64,000 bases of DNA from the NCBI RefSeq assembly GCF_000021325.1, contig NC_011365.1, positions 1,881,001-1,945,000 of the forward strand, in the 5' to 3' direction. Origin of the DNA: Gluconacetobacter diazotrophicus PA1 5. GTDB taxonomy: Bacteria; Pseudomonadota; Alphaproteobacteria; Acetobacterales; Acetobacteraceae. Numbering within the stretch: the stretch's first letter is position 1; each line of letters opens with the position of its first letter. The translations under genes and the position numbers were made by a program. Below the pieces are notes generated by a model. It made no database searches. It was given only the letters and a program-made list of their open reading frames with translations, and was not told the origin of the DNA. Positions 17,351 to 27,750 of this stretch are shown here, one piece after another.

Positions 17351-18322
17351 ATGATGCAACTCTCCATGAGATCGTTGCACGCCATGCATCCCAAAGACCT
17401 CTCCCTTCTTGCCGCACTCGATCTCCTGCTGACCGAAGGCAGTGTCGCGCGTGCCGCCGCACGCATGAATCTCAGCACACCCGCGATGAGCCGTATCCTC
17501 GGCCATATCCGCGATCTGACTGGCGATCCAATTTTCGTGCGCGCTGGCCGGAGCCTCGTCCCCACGCCGAGAGCCGAAGCCATGCGTCTGCCGGTACGGG
17601 AATTGGTCGCCCGCGCGCGGAGCATTCTGGGTAATGCCGGGGATCTGGATCTCGATCGTCTCGATCGAACCTTTACCCTACGTGCAACGGATAGTTTTAT
17701 CGGCTCCTTCGGGCCGCGTCTCGCCGGCCATCTCACAACTCTTGCGCCAAAAGTCCGACTTCGTTTCGTACCGCAAAGGGACGAGAGTGTCGACGATCTG
17801 CGGGAAGGGCAAGTTGACTTGGATATTGGAGCAATTAGCCATACCGGCCCGGAAATCATGACGCAAACTATTCTGTCAGACCGATTTGTCGGCGTCGTGC
17901 GGCCTGGGCATCCGCTTTCAAGTGGTCGTATTACGTCTGCCCGTTTCTCTCGTCAGCGGCATATTTCTGCGTCCCGCCGCGGTCGAATGCATGGTCCGGT
18001 AGATCAGGCGCTGGGTAGCCTCAATCTATCACGAAATGTCGTAACGATCGTGCCCACTTTTTCGGATGCCTTATTATTCGCACGCCAATCTGAACTTGTG
18101 GCAGTCGTTCCTGATCGACTGACGGAAGTAGCGCGACAGGACATGGTCTCCTTCCCGCTCCCGGTCGAAACCGGATTGCTCATCATCTCGCAAGCCTGGC
18201 ACCCAAGGTTCCAAGCCGATGCAACACATCAATGGCTGCGCGCCTGTGTTCGAGAGATCTGCGCCGAAGACACCAGCAGCAAGCAGGCGTATTGCAAAAT
18301 ACAAAACAATAAAATCAGATAA
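17351..18322 (+). CDS. LysR-family regulator
   Basis: This 323-residue protein has its HTH at about residues 10-70 (DLSLLAALDLLLTEGSVARA, then STPAMSRILGHIRDLTGDP). The layout closely parallels the regulator at 7265, including IGSFGPRLAGHL versus IGSYAEALLRAL and the shared ending HPRxxxDxxHQWLR. AGGTGA precedes the ATG at 17351; a GTG at 17342 is an alternative. It lies upstream of the MFS gene at 18442 on the same strand and may control it. Confidence 0.82.
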   Translation: MMQLSMRSLHAMHPKDLSLLAALDLLLTEGSVARAAARMNLSTPAMSRILGHIRDLTGDPIFVRAGRSLVPTPRAEAMRLPVRELVARARSILGNAGDLDLDRLDRTFTLRATDSFIGSFGPRLAGHLTTLAPKVRLRFVPQRDESVDDLREGQVDLDIGAISHTGPEIMTQTILSDRFVGVVRPGHPLSSGRITSARFSRQRHISASRRGRMHGPVDQALGSLNLSRNVVTIVPTFSDALLFARQSELVAVVPDRLTEVARQDMVSFPLPVETGLLIISQAWHPRFQADATHQWLRACVREICAEDTSSKQAYCKIQNNKIR

Positions 18323-18441
18323 TTTCAATTATCGCGTGATCGCAGATAACGCAGTGTCTGTCTGGCAGCCATCCTCGATTCTATTGCGGGAACAGGGTCG
18401 TTACGAAACCTGCTCTTAGCAGACCATGACGGAGATACCGT

Positions 18442-19674
18442 GTGTCATCCACCACATCAACGGCGACGAGTAACATCACGCCCCTATCGGGCAGCCAAGC
18501 TACACAGCGGCTGTTGCCGTTCGCGCTGCTTGTTTTTCTAGGCTACTTGAGTGTCGGCATGCCGTTGGCGGTCCTTCCCGGCTATATTCACGAGACATTG
18601 GATTTTGGTCCGACAGTCGTCGGTTGGGTTATCGCCACCCAATCCATAGGAACATTGCTTACACGCCAATTCGCGGGTCTCATCACGGACACGCGCGGCG
18701 CGAAGAATGCGGTTATCGTTGGCACTGTGGGATGCGCTTTGGCCGGGCTCGGGTATGGCATATCGGGCATAATCAACGCCATGCATATATGGAGCCTTGT
18801 CGCTCTTCTGGCCGGGCGTGCAATGCTGGGATTGGGGGAGAGCCTCCTGATTACTGGTGCTTTGTCTTGGTGCATCGGAACCGTCGGTCCGCGCCATACC
18901 GGTCGCGCGATGGTCTGGGTTGGAATTGCCATGTTCGGCGCCATCGGGGCTGGTGCCCCCATTGGGGCCGCGATCATGAACAAGTACGGTTTTATGGCAG
19001 TTGCCGCTACGGCTTCCGTTTTGCCGCTTTTCGCTCTAACGGTGGGGCTGCGAAAGGCATCGATTGCGCCGAACGGAGGACGACGACTAGCTTTCCATAA
19101 AGTGGTCGGTCTGATCTGGCGGCATGGTATGGCCCTTGCCCTGAGTACTGTCGGCTTCGGCACGCTTTTTGCTTTTCTCGGTCTGGATTACGCGGCTCAA
19201 GGCTGGTCCGGCGCACCTTACGGGCTAACCGCTTTCGGTATCGCATATGTCGCGGCACGCTTGTTTTTCGGCGGCCTGCCGGATCAGCTTGGTGGCCAGA
19301 AAGTCGCAATGGTCACGATCCCGATCCAGGGACTGGGGTTGATCGCCTTATGGCTGGCGCCGAACCCGGTCGCGGCCTTAGCGGGATCCGCACTTCTCGG
19401 GGCCGGATATTCACTTACTTTCCCCGCGTTGGGTGTCGACGCGGTACGGTATGTTCCTCCACAAAACCGTGGCGCGGCCATGGGCGCCTATGTGGCGTTC
19501 GTCGATATTGGGCTGGGCATTACGGGACCGATCGCAGGCACCGTCGCAAGTCATTTTAACTATCCAGCCACATTTTTTGTTGCTGCGATCGCAACCATCG
19601 TCGCGATATTCGCCGCAGTGCAAGCTCACCGAAAGGATGGAACGCGCGTAATAGGGACCGATAGTTTTTCGTAA
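18442..19674 (+). CDS. MFS transporter (YhhS/YfcJ-like)
   Basis: This 410-residue, 12-helix transporter starts at GTG with GGAG 8 bp upstream. The first helix contains LLVFLGYLSVGMPLAVLPGY, and the loop after helix 2 has RQFAGLITDTRGAKNAVIVG, the MFS motif A (D-x-R-G). The overall pattern resembles the YhhS/YfcJ group of predicted arabinose-type exporters. It probably exports a small organic compound; the substrate is unknown. Confidence 0.82.
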   Translation: MSSTTSTATSNITPLSGSQATQRLLPFALLVFLGYLSVGMPLAVLPGYIHETLDFGPTVVGWVIATQSIGTLLTRQFAGLITDTRGAKNAVIVGTVGCALAGLGYGISGIINAMHIWSLVALLAGRAMLGLGESLLITGALSWCIGTVGPRHTGRAMVWVGIAMFGAIGAGAPIGAAIMNKYGFMAVAATASVLPLFALTVGLRKASIAPNGGRRLAFHKVVGLIWRHGMALALSTVGFGTLFAFLGLDYAAQGWSGAPYGLTAFGIAYVAARLFFGGLPDQLGGQKVAMVTIPIQGLGLIALWLAPNPVAALAGSALLGAGYSLTFPALGVDAVRYVPPQNRGAAMGAYVAFVDIGLGITGPIAGTVASHFNYPATFFVAAIATIVAIFAAVQAHRKDGTRVIGTDSFS

Positions 19675-19760
19675 CATCAACAACCATCGAACAATATCCA
19701 ATAATTCATAAGCACAAAGATTAAACGCTGTAGAAATTATACAATAAAGCAGGCCACCTC

Positions 19761-19840
19761 ATGCATCTCGCGGAACTGCGCTATTTTTTTCCGTGCTCGA
19801 AGCCGGAAGTTTCGGGAAGGCCGCGCAATCCTTGCAGATG
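19761..19840 (+). pseudogene. LysR gene 5' fragment
   Basis: ATG at 19761 begins MHLAELRYFF. After a one-base shift in the T-run the frame continues LEAGSFGKAAQSLQM, the start of a LysR HTH much like that of the gene at 12213. The sequence then stops at the edge of the IS630-type remnant (19841), so only about 27 codons remain. Confidence 0.75.
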
Positions 19841-19983
19841 CTAGAGCGCGTCCACTGAACTATGAATCGTGGGGATGACGCGGAGCGTGGATTGTGATTC
19901 ACCGTTTTCATTGATGGAGATGGTGACCTTGCCCCCTGAAATGCCCTCGCATTGAAGTAAGGTCTGTCCACTGGAGACAGACG

Positions 19984-20250
19984 ATGAAGAAAGCGCGATT
20001 TACGCAGGACCAGATTATCGGGGTCCTGAAAGAGCATCAGGCGGGCGCTACGGCTGCGGATCTGTGCCGCAAGCACGGGATCAGTGACGCGACCTTCTAC
20101 ACCTGGCGGTCGAAATACGGCGGGATGGAGGTGTCGGAAGCGCGGCGCCTCAAGGCTCTTGAAGAAGAGAACGCGAAGCTGAAGCGGCTTCTGGCGGAGA
20201 GCGTGATGGACGTCTCGACGCTGAAGGAACTACTGGCAAAAAACTCGTGA
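19984..20250 (+). CDS. IS3-family OrfA (copy 1)
   Basis: This 88-residue protein carries the helix-turn-helix ([20 protein letters not shown], then [20 protein letters not shown]) and a leucine-zipper-like tail ([18 protein letters not shown]). It binds the element ends in family members. Its stop overlaps the OrfB start (GTGA). Confidence 0.9.
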   Translation: MKKARFTQDQIIGVLKEHQAGATAADLCRKHGISDATFYTWRSKYGGMEVSEARRLKALEEENAKLKRLLAESVMDVSTLKELLAKNS

Positions 20251-21101
20251 CGCCCGGTTTGCGGCGGGAAGCCGTGACCTGGGCGATCCGGGAGAAAGAG
20301 TATTCGCAGCGACGGGCCTGCCGGCTGATCGGCATGGACCCGAAGACCTGGCGCTATGCGTCACGCCGCCCGGATGATGCCGCAGCGCGCGGGCGGCTGC
20401 GCGAACTGGCTGGGGAGCGACGGCGATTTGGCTACCGGCGACTGCATATCCTGCTCGGCCGGGAAGGAATGACGATGAACCACAAGAAGCTGTTCCGGCT
20501 GTATCGCGAAGAGGGGCTGTCGGTCCGCAAGCGTGGCGGCCGGAAACGGGCGCTGGGCACGCGCTCGCCGATGATGCTGCCCGACGGGCCGAACCAGCGC
20601 TGGAGCCTGGATTTCGTCTCGGATGCATTGAACAACGGACGGCGCTTCCGGGTGCTGACGGTGGTCGACGACTACACGCGCGAATGTCTGGCGCTGGTGG
20701 CGGACACCTCGTTATCAGGCGAACGCCTCGGTCGTGAACTCGACCGGATCGGCGAGCATCGCGGCTGGCCGCTGATGATCGTTAGCGACAATGGCACCGA
20801 GATGACATCGAACGCGATCCTGGCCTGGCAGCAGAAGCGATCGGTGCTGTGGCACTATATCGCACCGGGCAAGCCGCAGCAGAACGGGTTCGTCGAGAGC
20901 TTCAACGGCCGGTTCCGCGACGAATGCCTCAATGAGCATCTGTTCCGTAACATCGCCCACGCTCGGACGGTCATCGAGGACTGGCGGGCCGACTACAACG
21001 CCGTCAGGCCTCACACCAGCCTCAATGGCATGACGCCAGAGGCTTTCGCTCAACACGCCACCAAGGCATACAACAATACACAGACCCTAACTCAAAACTG
21101 A
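20247..21101 (+). CDS. IS3-family OrfB transposase (copy 1)
   Basis: This 284-residue DDE transposase starts at GTG within the OrfA stop. The catalytic triad is visible as [18 protein letters not shown] and [16 protein letters not shown], preceded by the HTH_21 helix region ([16 protein letters not shown]). Confidence 0.9.
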   Translation: MTPGLRREAVTWAIREKEYSQRRACRLIGMDPKTWRYASRRPDDAAARGRLRELAGERRRFGYRRLHILLGREGMTMNHKKLFRLYREEGLSVRKRGGRKRALGTRSPMMLPDGPNQRWSLDFVSDALNNGRRFRVLTVVDDYTRECLALVADTSLSGERLGRELDRIGEHRGWPLMIVSDNGTEMTSNAILAWQQKRSVLWHYIAPGKPQQNGFVESFNGRFRDECLNEHLFRNIAHARTVIEDWRADYNAVRPHTSLNGMTPEAFAQHATKAYNNTQTLTQN

Positions 21102-21123
21102 GGGCACGTTCGGGGCAGGGTCA

Positions 21124-21360
21124 ATGGTGATGGCGCGAGCATTGAGTGACGATCTTCGGGTGCGCGTTCTGGAAGCCGGCGCAGCGGGCGGGTCAGCCCG
21201 TTCAGTAGCGAAGCGGTTCGGGATCGGGATTTCGACGGCGATCCGGTGGCTTCGACGCGAGCGTGAAAGCGGCGAACGGGCGGCGCGCCGTCAGGGCAAG
21301 CCACGCGGTTCACGGCTGGACGGGCATGAAGCCTTTATTGTTGGCATGATTGAAGCGTGT
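21124..21360 (+). pseudogene. IS630-type transposase, N-terminal fragment
   Basis: It encodes MVMARALSDDLRVRVLEAG, then SVAKRFGIGISTAIRWL and a RQGKPRGSRLDGHEAFIVG segment, the N-terminal HTH region of IS630-family transposases. The catalytic domain is missing because the IS21 element begins at 21358. Its start codon lies exactly in the ATGG target duplicated by the IS3 insertion. Confidence 0.8.
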
Positions 21361-21443
21361 TAATTTCTGCTGAGATTTGACCCTGGGTTTTCATCGAGAA
21401 CTGACCCGGCCTTTGGTTATCTCTGCTATGTTTTATGGGCTGG

Positions 21444-22214
21444 TCAAGCGGTTGCCTTTTCCTTCCGGTTCCTGGGGGCGGCGGAGCTTGCGCGGAACCG
21501 GTAGCTGTCATTTCCGGTTTCGAGGATATGACAGTGGTGGGTAAGGCGATCGAGCAGGGCTGTCGTCATTTTGGGATCACCGAAGACTTCGCCCCATTCG
21601 CTGAAGCTCAGATTGATGACGCTGGTGCGCTCGTAGAGACGGCTGAGGAGATGGAACAGCAGGGCACCGCCTGATGCGCTGAACGGCAAATAGCCAAGTT
21701 CGTCCAGGATCACGAGATCGAGGCGCAGGAGACGTTCCGCGATCTGTCCTGCGCGATTGGCGGTTTTTTCCTGTTCGAGGGCGTTGACGAGGTCGACCGT
21801 GGACCAGAACCGTATCTTCTTGCGGTGATGTTCGATCGCCTGCACGGCAAGTGCGGTGGCCAGATGGGTCTTGCCGGTTCCTGGTCCACCAATGAGGACG
21901 ACGTTGTCGGCACGGTCGATGAAATCCCCGGCATGGAGTTGACGGACCATGGCCTCGTTGACCTCGGCGGCCGAGAAATCGAACCCTGCCAAATCTTTGT
22001 AGGCCGGGAACCTGGCAGTCTTGGTTTGATAGGCGATGGAGCGCACCTCTCGCTCGGCGAGTTCCGCCTTCAAAAGCTGGGAGAGGACGGGGATGGCGGC
22101 CTCGAATGCCGGCGCACCCTGTTCGGTCAGTTCGGCCGTGGCCTGGGCCATGCCATACATCCGCAGGCCGCGCAGCATGACGACGAGGGCACCGGCCGCG
22201 GGATCATGACGCAT
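21444..22214 (-). CDS. istB: IS21 IstB ATPase (transposition helper)
   Basis: This 256-residue AAA+ protein has Walker [17 protein letters not shown] and Walker [13 protein letters not shown], then a sensor-like [16 protein letters not shown] segment. IstB assembles on DNA and activates the IstA transposase. The ATG at 22214 follows GGGGAGG and overlaps the end of istA by 11 bp. Confidence 0.92.
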   Translation of the reverse strand: MRHDPAAGALVVMLRGLRMYGMAQATAELTEQGAPAFEAAIPVLSQLLKAELAEREVRSIAYQTKTARFPAYKDLAGFDFSAAEVNEAMVRQLHAGDFIDRADNVVLIGGPGTGKTHLATALAVQAIEHHRKKIRFWSTVDLVNALEQEKTANRAGQIAERLLRLDLVILDELGYLPFSASGGALLFHLLSRLYERTSVINLSFSEWGEVFGDPKMTTALLDRLTHHCHILETGNDSYRFRASSAAPRNRKEKATA

Positions 22215-22261
22215 GACGGGCCTCCCCGCGCAGGGCGTCATACCGTCCGGTATCGGCCTGA

Positions 22262-23437
22262 TACCAACTCCTGTTTGTTAAAACCCATGTGCCCATTGTC
22301 GTAGCCCGAGGGACATGATGCGCCAGGGCTGGTCGACGAGCTGGTTCCAGGCGTGGCAGCAGATATCGACGATGTCGTCGTAGGTGCGGAAGATCCGGTT
22401 CGACAGCCAGGTATTGCGCATGAACTGCCAGACGTTTTCCACCGGATTGAGTTCGGGCGAGCGTGGCGGGAGCGGCAGGATGGTGATGTTGGCGGGGATA
22501 TCGAGTTTCGGGCTGGTATGCCACGCTGCCTGATCGACGATGAGGATAGCGTGAGCGCCCGGCGCTACGGCCTGCGAGATCTCGTCGAGATGCCGGTTCA
22601 TGGCGTGGAGGTTGCACCAGGGCAGGACGAGGGCCGCTCCCTTGCCTAGCGCCGGACAGATCGCTCCGAAGATCCAGGCCGAACGTGTGCGCTGATCGGC
22701 AGGCGCGCGTGGACGGGTGCCGCGTCTGGCCCAGCGGCGCGTCAGCTTCGTTTTCTGGCCGACCCTCGCCTCGTCGCCCCACCAGAGTTCGATGGCCTTG
22801 CCGGGATGCCGGGCCCGGATCCCGGCCATGACGTCGGGGAAGCTTTTTTAAAAACGTCCTGGGCCTCGGGATCCTGGGCATGGTGCCGGGGGCGTCCCGT
22901 CAGAAGGCGGAAGTCGAGGCCCCGGATAACGGCGCTCAGCCGGCTGCGCGAAAGAGAGACGCCGAATTCCTCATAAAGCCATTGCCCCAGATCAGCCTGC
23001 CGCCAGCGCACCACCCCATGCACGGCAGCGATCGGGCCGTCCTCGATCCGGCGCATCAGCGCTTCCAACATGGCTGGTGTCAGGCGGGGAACGACACCGC
23101 CCCCATGATGATCCCGCACGCCATCCGGGCCCTCGGCGTTGAAACGCACCACCCAGTCCCGCACAATCTGCCGATCCGTCCCAGCCAGTCGTGCCGCGTC
23201 TCCGCGTGACGCACCATCGTAGATCGCCGCCAGCGCCAGAAGCCGACGCGCCTGGCCCGCATGCCTCGTTGTCCGCGCCAGAGCACGCAGTCCCGCCGCA
23301 TCATAATCCTCACGCAACGCTAACGCCCCGCCCATTCGGATGCCTCCCGCCCGGTTCGGCATCCTGTGAATCACAGCTCGTTCCAGAACGATACCGTCAG
23401 GCAATCACATATGAGTCAGGGCGGACCGGAGTTGGTA
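22262..23437 (-). mobile_element. IS630-family element, copy B
   Basis: This is the same 1176-bp element as copy A, in reverse. It is flanked by TGA on both sides (22259-22261 and 23438-23440) and inserted near the 3' end of istA. Confidence 0.92.
22278..23335 (-). CDS. IS630 transposase by frameshift (copy B)
   Basis: The protein is identical to copy A, with the A6 slip site at 22849-22844. ORFA starts at 23335; ORFB ends at 22278. Confidence 0.88.
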
Positions 23438-24064
23438 TGAGGCTCGCGTTCGAGCACCAATGCCTGCGGCGCGTCGAGCCTGGGTGCTCCTGTTTTCTTG
23501 GCGTCCGTCAGACGATGCAACGTATTGAGGACGTGTGTCTTGGTGGCTACTCCCTCCTCGAGCGCGAGTTCAACCGCGCAAAGCACGGCCTGCTCATCAT
23601 GCTGCAGCACCAGGGCGAGGATCTCGACCATTTCCCGGTCGCCGCCCGTGCGCCGGAGGAGGTGCGTCTGCAGCGTCCGGAACGCCTCGGGCAATTCAGA
23701 GAAGGGCGCGCCATTGCGCAAGGCCCCGGGTTTGCGCTGGAGCACCGCCAAGTAATGCCGCCAGTCATAGATCGTGCGACCGGGCACGCCGTGGGACCGC
23801 TCGACGATCCGGGGATGTTCGCATAGGATCCGCCCCTCGGCCGCGATCACCAACCGGTCGGGATAGACGCGCAGGCTGACCGGCCGATTGGCAAAAGAGG
23901 CGGGCACACTGTAGCGGTTGCTTTCGAACTGCACGAGGCAAGTCGGCGAAACCCGTTTGGTATGTTCGACGAACCCGTCGAACGGGCGCCCTGGAACCAT
24001 CAGGTGAGGCACTTCCGCCGCATGGGCCTCGGCGAGGCTGCCGGGCAATTCGACATGCCTCAAG

Positions 24065-25293
24065 TGTAGAAGTTTGCACTTAATCTGACGGACGGCTTGA
24101 AGTGGCCGGCGTGGATGCTACGCGTTCATGTGGTGTTCGACGTGGCGCCCGATATCTTTTTCGCGGGCGTGGTGGGCTGCGTCAAGGAAGGTTTGCATCG
24201 GGGTTTTGCCGAAGCAGTATCGTCCCTGGTGGGTGCGATTGCGGTTGAAGTCATCCATCCATTCGTCGAGGTCTGCCTGGAGTTCGTGGATGCTGTCGTA
24301 GATCTTGCGGCGAAAAGTGACACGATAGAACTCGTCGAGCATGGTCTTGTGGAAGCGCTCGACGATGCCGTTGGTCTGCGGGCTGCGCGCCTTGGTGCGG
24401 GTATGGTCGATGTTCTCCACCGCCAGATAGAGTTCGTATTCATGGCGGTCATGAGAGCCGCAGAATTCGGTGCCCCGGTCGGTCAGCACGCGCTGGAGCG
24501 GGAGATCGTGCAGCTCGAAGAAGGGGATGACGCGGTCGTTGAGCAGGTCGGCAGCGGTAACCGGGGTCTTGCGGTCATAGAGCTTGGCGAAGCCGACCTT
24601 GCTGTAGGTATCGACGAAGGTCTGCTGGTAGACGCGACCGACGCCCTTCAGGGTGCCGACATAGAAGGTATCCTGGGCGCCGCAATAGCCGGGACATTCG
24701 GTCTCGAACTCGCCCCAGGCCTCCTTGTCGGCCTTGGCCTTCTCCAGGGCCGCAAGCTGGCTTTCGGTGAGGATCAGCCGTTCCTGGGCCATCTTGGCTT
24801 CGAGCGCCTTGAGGCGGAGCTTCATGGTAGCGAGGTCGTGGCGCAGCCAGATGCTGCGCACCCCGAAAGGAGAGACGGTGACGCCGCGCTTGAGCAGTTC
24901 GTTGGCCACGCGGGCCTGGCCCCAGGCCGGTTGTTCGATGGCGATCGCGACCACTGCTTCCTCAACCGCCGGCTCGACGCGGTTTTTCAGCAAGGGTTTG
25001 CGGCGGGAGAGTTCCTGGAGCGCGATTTCGCCGCCTTTGTCGTAGAGCTCCTTGAAGCGGTAGAAGCTGTCGCGCGAATACCCCATCATCTTGCAGGCCT
25101 GGGAGACGTTGCCCAGTTGCTTCGATAGTTCCAGCAGGCCAACTTTGGCGCGGATGATCTTCTGGTCACGGGTCATGAGGATATCCTCCGATGGCTGCGG
25201 CGGGGGCTGCGTCGCCCGGCCACTCCGCCCCCGCCGCAGCCCTGGTTGAGCTTCAGCAGACACCATCCGTCAGATTTAGTCGAGACTTCTACA
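24065..25293 (-). mobile_element. IS481-family element, copy 1
   Basis: This 1229-bp element has ends TGTAGAAGT with imperfect inverted repeats extending to TCTGACGG. It is flanked by the 7-bp direct repeat CCTCAAG (24058-24064 and 25294-25300). It interrupts istA. An inverted copy is at 51123-52351. Confidence 0.9.
24118..25176 (-). CDS. IS481-family transposase (copy 1)
   Basis: This 352-residue protein starts [20 protein letters not shown] with GGAGGAT upstream. It has an HTH ([20 protein letters not shown]) and a DDE core with [22 protein letters not shown] and [16 protein letters not shown]. The start at 25176 is preferred over the longer frame, which has a low-complexity leader. Confidence 0.9.
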   Translation of the reverse strand: MTRDQKIIRAKVGLLELSKQLGNVSQACKMMGYSRDSFYRFKELYDKGGEIALQELSRRKPLLKNRVEPAVEEAVVAIAIEQPAWGQARVANELLKRGVTVSPFGVRSIWLRHDLATMKLRLKALEAKMAQERLILTESQLAALEKAKADKEAWGEFETECPGYCGAQDTFYVGTLKGVGRVYQQTFVDTYSKVGFAKLYDRKTPVTAADLLNDRVIPFFELHDLPLQRVLTDRGTEFCGSHDRHEYELYLAVENIDHTRTKARSPQTNGIVERFHKTMLDEFYRVTFRRKIYDSIHELQADLDEWMDDFNRNRTHQGRYCFGKTPMQTFLDAAHHAREKDIGRHVEHHMNA

Positions 25294-26571
25294 CCTCAAG
25301 ATAGTCCAACGTTCCCGGCAACGCGCCTCGAGCCAGACGTTCAGGGAGGCCAGATCAGGAAAATGCGGCATCTCCTGCCAGATCTGCCGCCGGGCGTCCT
25401 GGACGGTCTTCTCGATTTGACCTTTCTCCCAACCCGCTGCCGGATTGCAGAACTCCGCCTCGAACAGATAATGGCTCACCAGGGCCGAAAAACGCAGATT
25501 GACCTGGCGGACCTTGCCGGGCCCAACCCGGTCCACGGCGGTTTTCATATTGTCAAAAATACCTCGACGCGGCACCCCGCCCAAAACGCGAAAGGCTTCC
25601 GTCAGCGCGTCGAACAGCATCTCGTGAGTCTGGAGCGGATACGCCCGCAGAATGAAGGCCCGGCTGTAGGACAGCTTGGTGTGGGCGACCTGCAGCTTGA
25701 CGCGCCGCCCCCCGATCACCGCCCAGTCCTCTCCCCAGTCGAACTGGAAGGCCTCTCCGGGTTGAAAGCGCAACGGAACGAACACGCCGCGTCCCGTCGT
25801 CTGCCGCGCCCTTTGCTGTTCCGCCTTCCAGTTCCGGATAAAGGCCGCAACCCGTCCATACGATCCGTCATAACCCAGCGCTACAAGATCCACATGCAGG
25901 CGCCGCCCCGTGCGGCGCTGCTTGCGCGACTTTGACGTCTCCAGAGCAAGCCAGGTCGCCAGTTTCTCCGCAAACGGGTCCAGCCGGCTCGGACGCTCGG
26001 CAACCTTGAACTGCGGCTCAACCGTCTCCGCCCGGAGATACTTGCGGATCGTGTTGCGCGACAATCGCGTCCGACGCTCAATCTCGCGGATCGGTACATG
26101 ATCCCGGTAATGCCACCGCCGGATCACACTCAACAATTCCATGCTGATCACTCCTTTAACCCCCGGACAGTTGCTCCGGGGAAGTGTCAGACACGGGTCA
26201 ATTCTCAATGAAAATTTCCGCCCCTACAGGGTCAGTTCTCGCTGGAAATCAACATAATATCAACATAATCAAGAAAAATGCGAGAGCAATTGACCTTGGT
26301 GACACAATTAATAAGATCGCAATTCAAGTTACCTCTACGAATGACATAGCTAAGATCAAACACACTCATAAGGGCTTCGTCGCCGATAATCTTCAGACGG
26401 TGTACGACCGGCTCATTATTTTAATCATCGGAGAAAAGAAGGATTATCGGGAGAGCTCCATCGGTAACGGGACCATCTTTGAACTTTCTGTTGATGATGA
26501 TGTTTGGGGTCTTGCCGAACTGCTTACCAAAATCGGCAACCTTGGCATATCCAAGCTTGAAGTATGCCTAA

Positions 26572-27747
26572 TACCAACTCCTGTTTGTTAAAACCCATGT
26601 GCCCATTGTCGTAGCCCGAGGGACATGATGCGCCAGGGCTGGTCGACGAGCTGGTTCCAGGCGTGGCAGCAGATATCGACGATGTCGTCGTAGGTGCGGA
26701 AGATCCGGTTCGACAGCCAGGTATTGCGCATGAACTGCCAGACGTTTTCCACCGGATTGAGTTCGGGCGAGCGTGGCGGGAGCGGCAGGATGGTGATGTT
26801 GGCGGGGATATCGAGTTTCGGGCTGGTATGCCACGCTGCCTGATCGACGATGAGGATAGCGTGAGCGCCCGGCGCTACGGCCTGCGAGATCTCGTCGAGA
26901 TGCCGGTTCATGGCGTGGAGGTTGCACCAGGGCAGGACGAGGGCCGCTCCCTTGCCTAGCGCCGGACAGATCGCTCCGAAGATCCAGGCCGAACGTGTGC
27001 GCTGATCGGCAGGCGCGCGTGGACGGGTGCCGCGTCTGGCCCAGCGGCGCGTCAGCTTCGTTTTCTGGCCGACCCTCGCCTCGTCGCCCCACCAGAGTTC
27101 GATGGCCTTGCCGGGATGCCGGGCCCGGATCCCGGCCATGACGTCGGGGAAGCTTTTTTAAAAACGTCCTGGGCCTCGGGATCCTGGGCATGGTGCCGGG
27201 GGCGTCCCGTCAGAAGGCGGAAGTCGAGGCCCCGGATAACGGCGCTCAGCCGGCTGCGCGAAAGAGAGACGCCGAATTCCTCATAAAGCCATTGCCCCAG
27301 ATCAGCCTGCCGCCAGCGCACCACCCCATGCACGGCAGCGATCGGGCCGTCCTCGATCCGGCGCATCAGCGCTTCCAACATGGCTGGTGTCAGGCGGGGA
27401 ACGACACCGCCCCCATGATGATCCCGCACGCCATCCGGGCCCTCGGCGTTGAAACGCACCACCCAGTCCCGCACAATCTGCCGATCCGTCCCAGCCAGTC
27501 GTGCCGCGTCTCCGCGTGACGCACCATCGTAGATCGCCGCCAGCGCCAGAAGCCGACGCGCCTGGCCCGCATGCCTCGTTGTCCGCGCCAGAGCACGCAG
27601 TCCCGCCGCATCATAATCCTCACGCAACGCTAACGCCCCGCCCATTCGGATGCCTCCCGCCCGGTTCGGCATCCTGTGAATCACAGCTCGTTCCAGAACG
27701 ATACCGTCAGGCAATCACATATGAGTCAGGGCGGACCGGAGTTGGTA
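26572..27747 (-). mobile_element. IS630-family element, copy C
   Basis: This 1176-bp element is flanked by TAA on both sides (26569-26571 and 27748-27750). The right TAA is at the same time the left duplication of the neighbouring IS1031-like element. Confidence 0.92.
26588..27645 (-). CDS. IS630 transposase by frameshift (copy C)
   Basis: Same protein as copies A, B and D. The slip site A6 is at 27159-27154. Confidence 0.88.
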
Positions 27748-27750
27748 TAA

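Larger units (their letters stand above)
19924..21123 (+). mobile_element. IS3-family element (IS407-like), copy 1
   Basis: This 1200-bp element has ends TGACCTTGCCCC and (inverted) TGACCCTGCCCC. It is flanked by the 4-bp direct repeat ATGG (19920-19923 and 21124-21127), the duplication size known for the IS407 group. An inverted copy with identical proteins lies at 60866-62065. Confidence 0.92.
19842..21357 (+). mobile_element. Remnant of a second IS630-type element, interrupted by IS3
   Basis: The left end (from GAGCGCGTCCACTGAAC) runs to 19923, is broken by the IS3 element, and resumes at 21124 with a transposase start. It is cut off at 21357 by the IS21 end. The left flank is CTA, as expected for a TA-targeting IS630 element. 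The right end is lost. Confidence 0.7.
22204..26142 (-). pseudogene. istA: IS21 IstA transposase, in three pieces
   Basis: Piece 1 (26142-25294) begins MELLSVIRRWHYRD after AAAGGAG and holds the HTH and the first catalytic Asp (FQFDWGEDWAV). Piece 2 (24064-23438) starts HVELPGSLAEAHAAEV. Piece 3 (22261-22204) ends [13 protein letters not shown]. Deleting the IS481 with one CCTCAAG and the IS630 with one TGA joins them in frame (WTILR-HVELPG and LEREP-QADTGRY), giving a normal IstA. As it stands no full transposase can be made. Confidence 0.88.
21358..26254 (-). mobile_element. IS21-family element, split by IS481 and IS630
   Basis: The ends are TGTTAATTTC and (inverted) TGTTGATTTC; each is followed by repeated GAGAA(C/T)TGACCC-type subterminal motifs, as in IS21. 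istA and istB are on the minus strand. Excluding the nested IS630 copy B and IS481 copy 1, the element is about 2.5 kb, normal for IS21. No target duplication is present: the left flank is the IS630-type remnant and the right flank is the ABC-3C gene, so a deletion or recombination happened at an end. Confidence 0.85.

Noticed and set aside
24097..25128. 343-aa plus-strand frame, also seen in reverse at 51288-52319
   Set aside because: Antisense shadow of the IS481 transposase; it occurs in both copies only because the element is duplicated.
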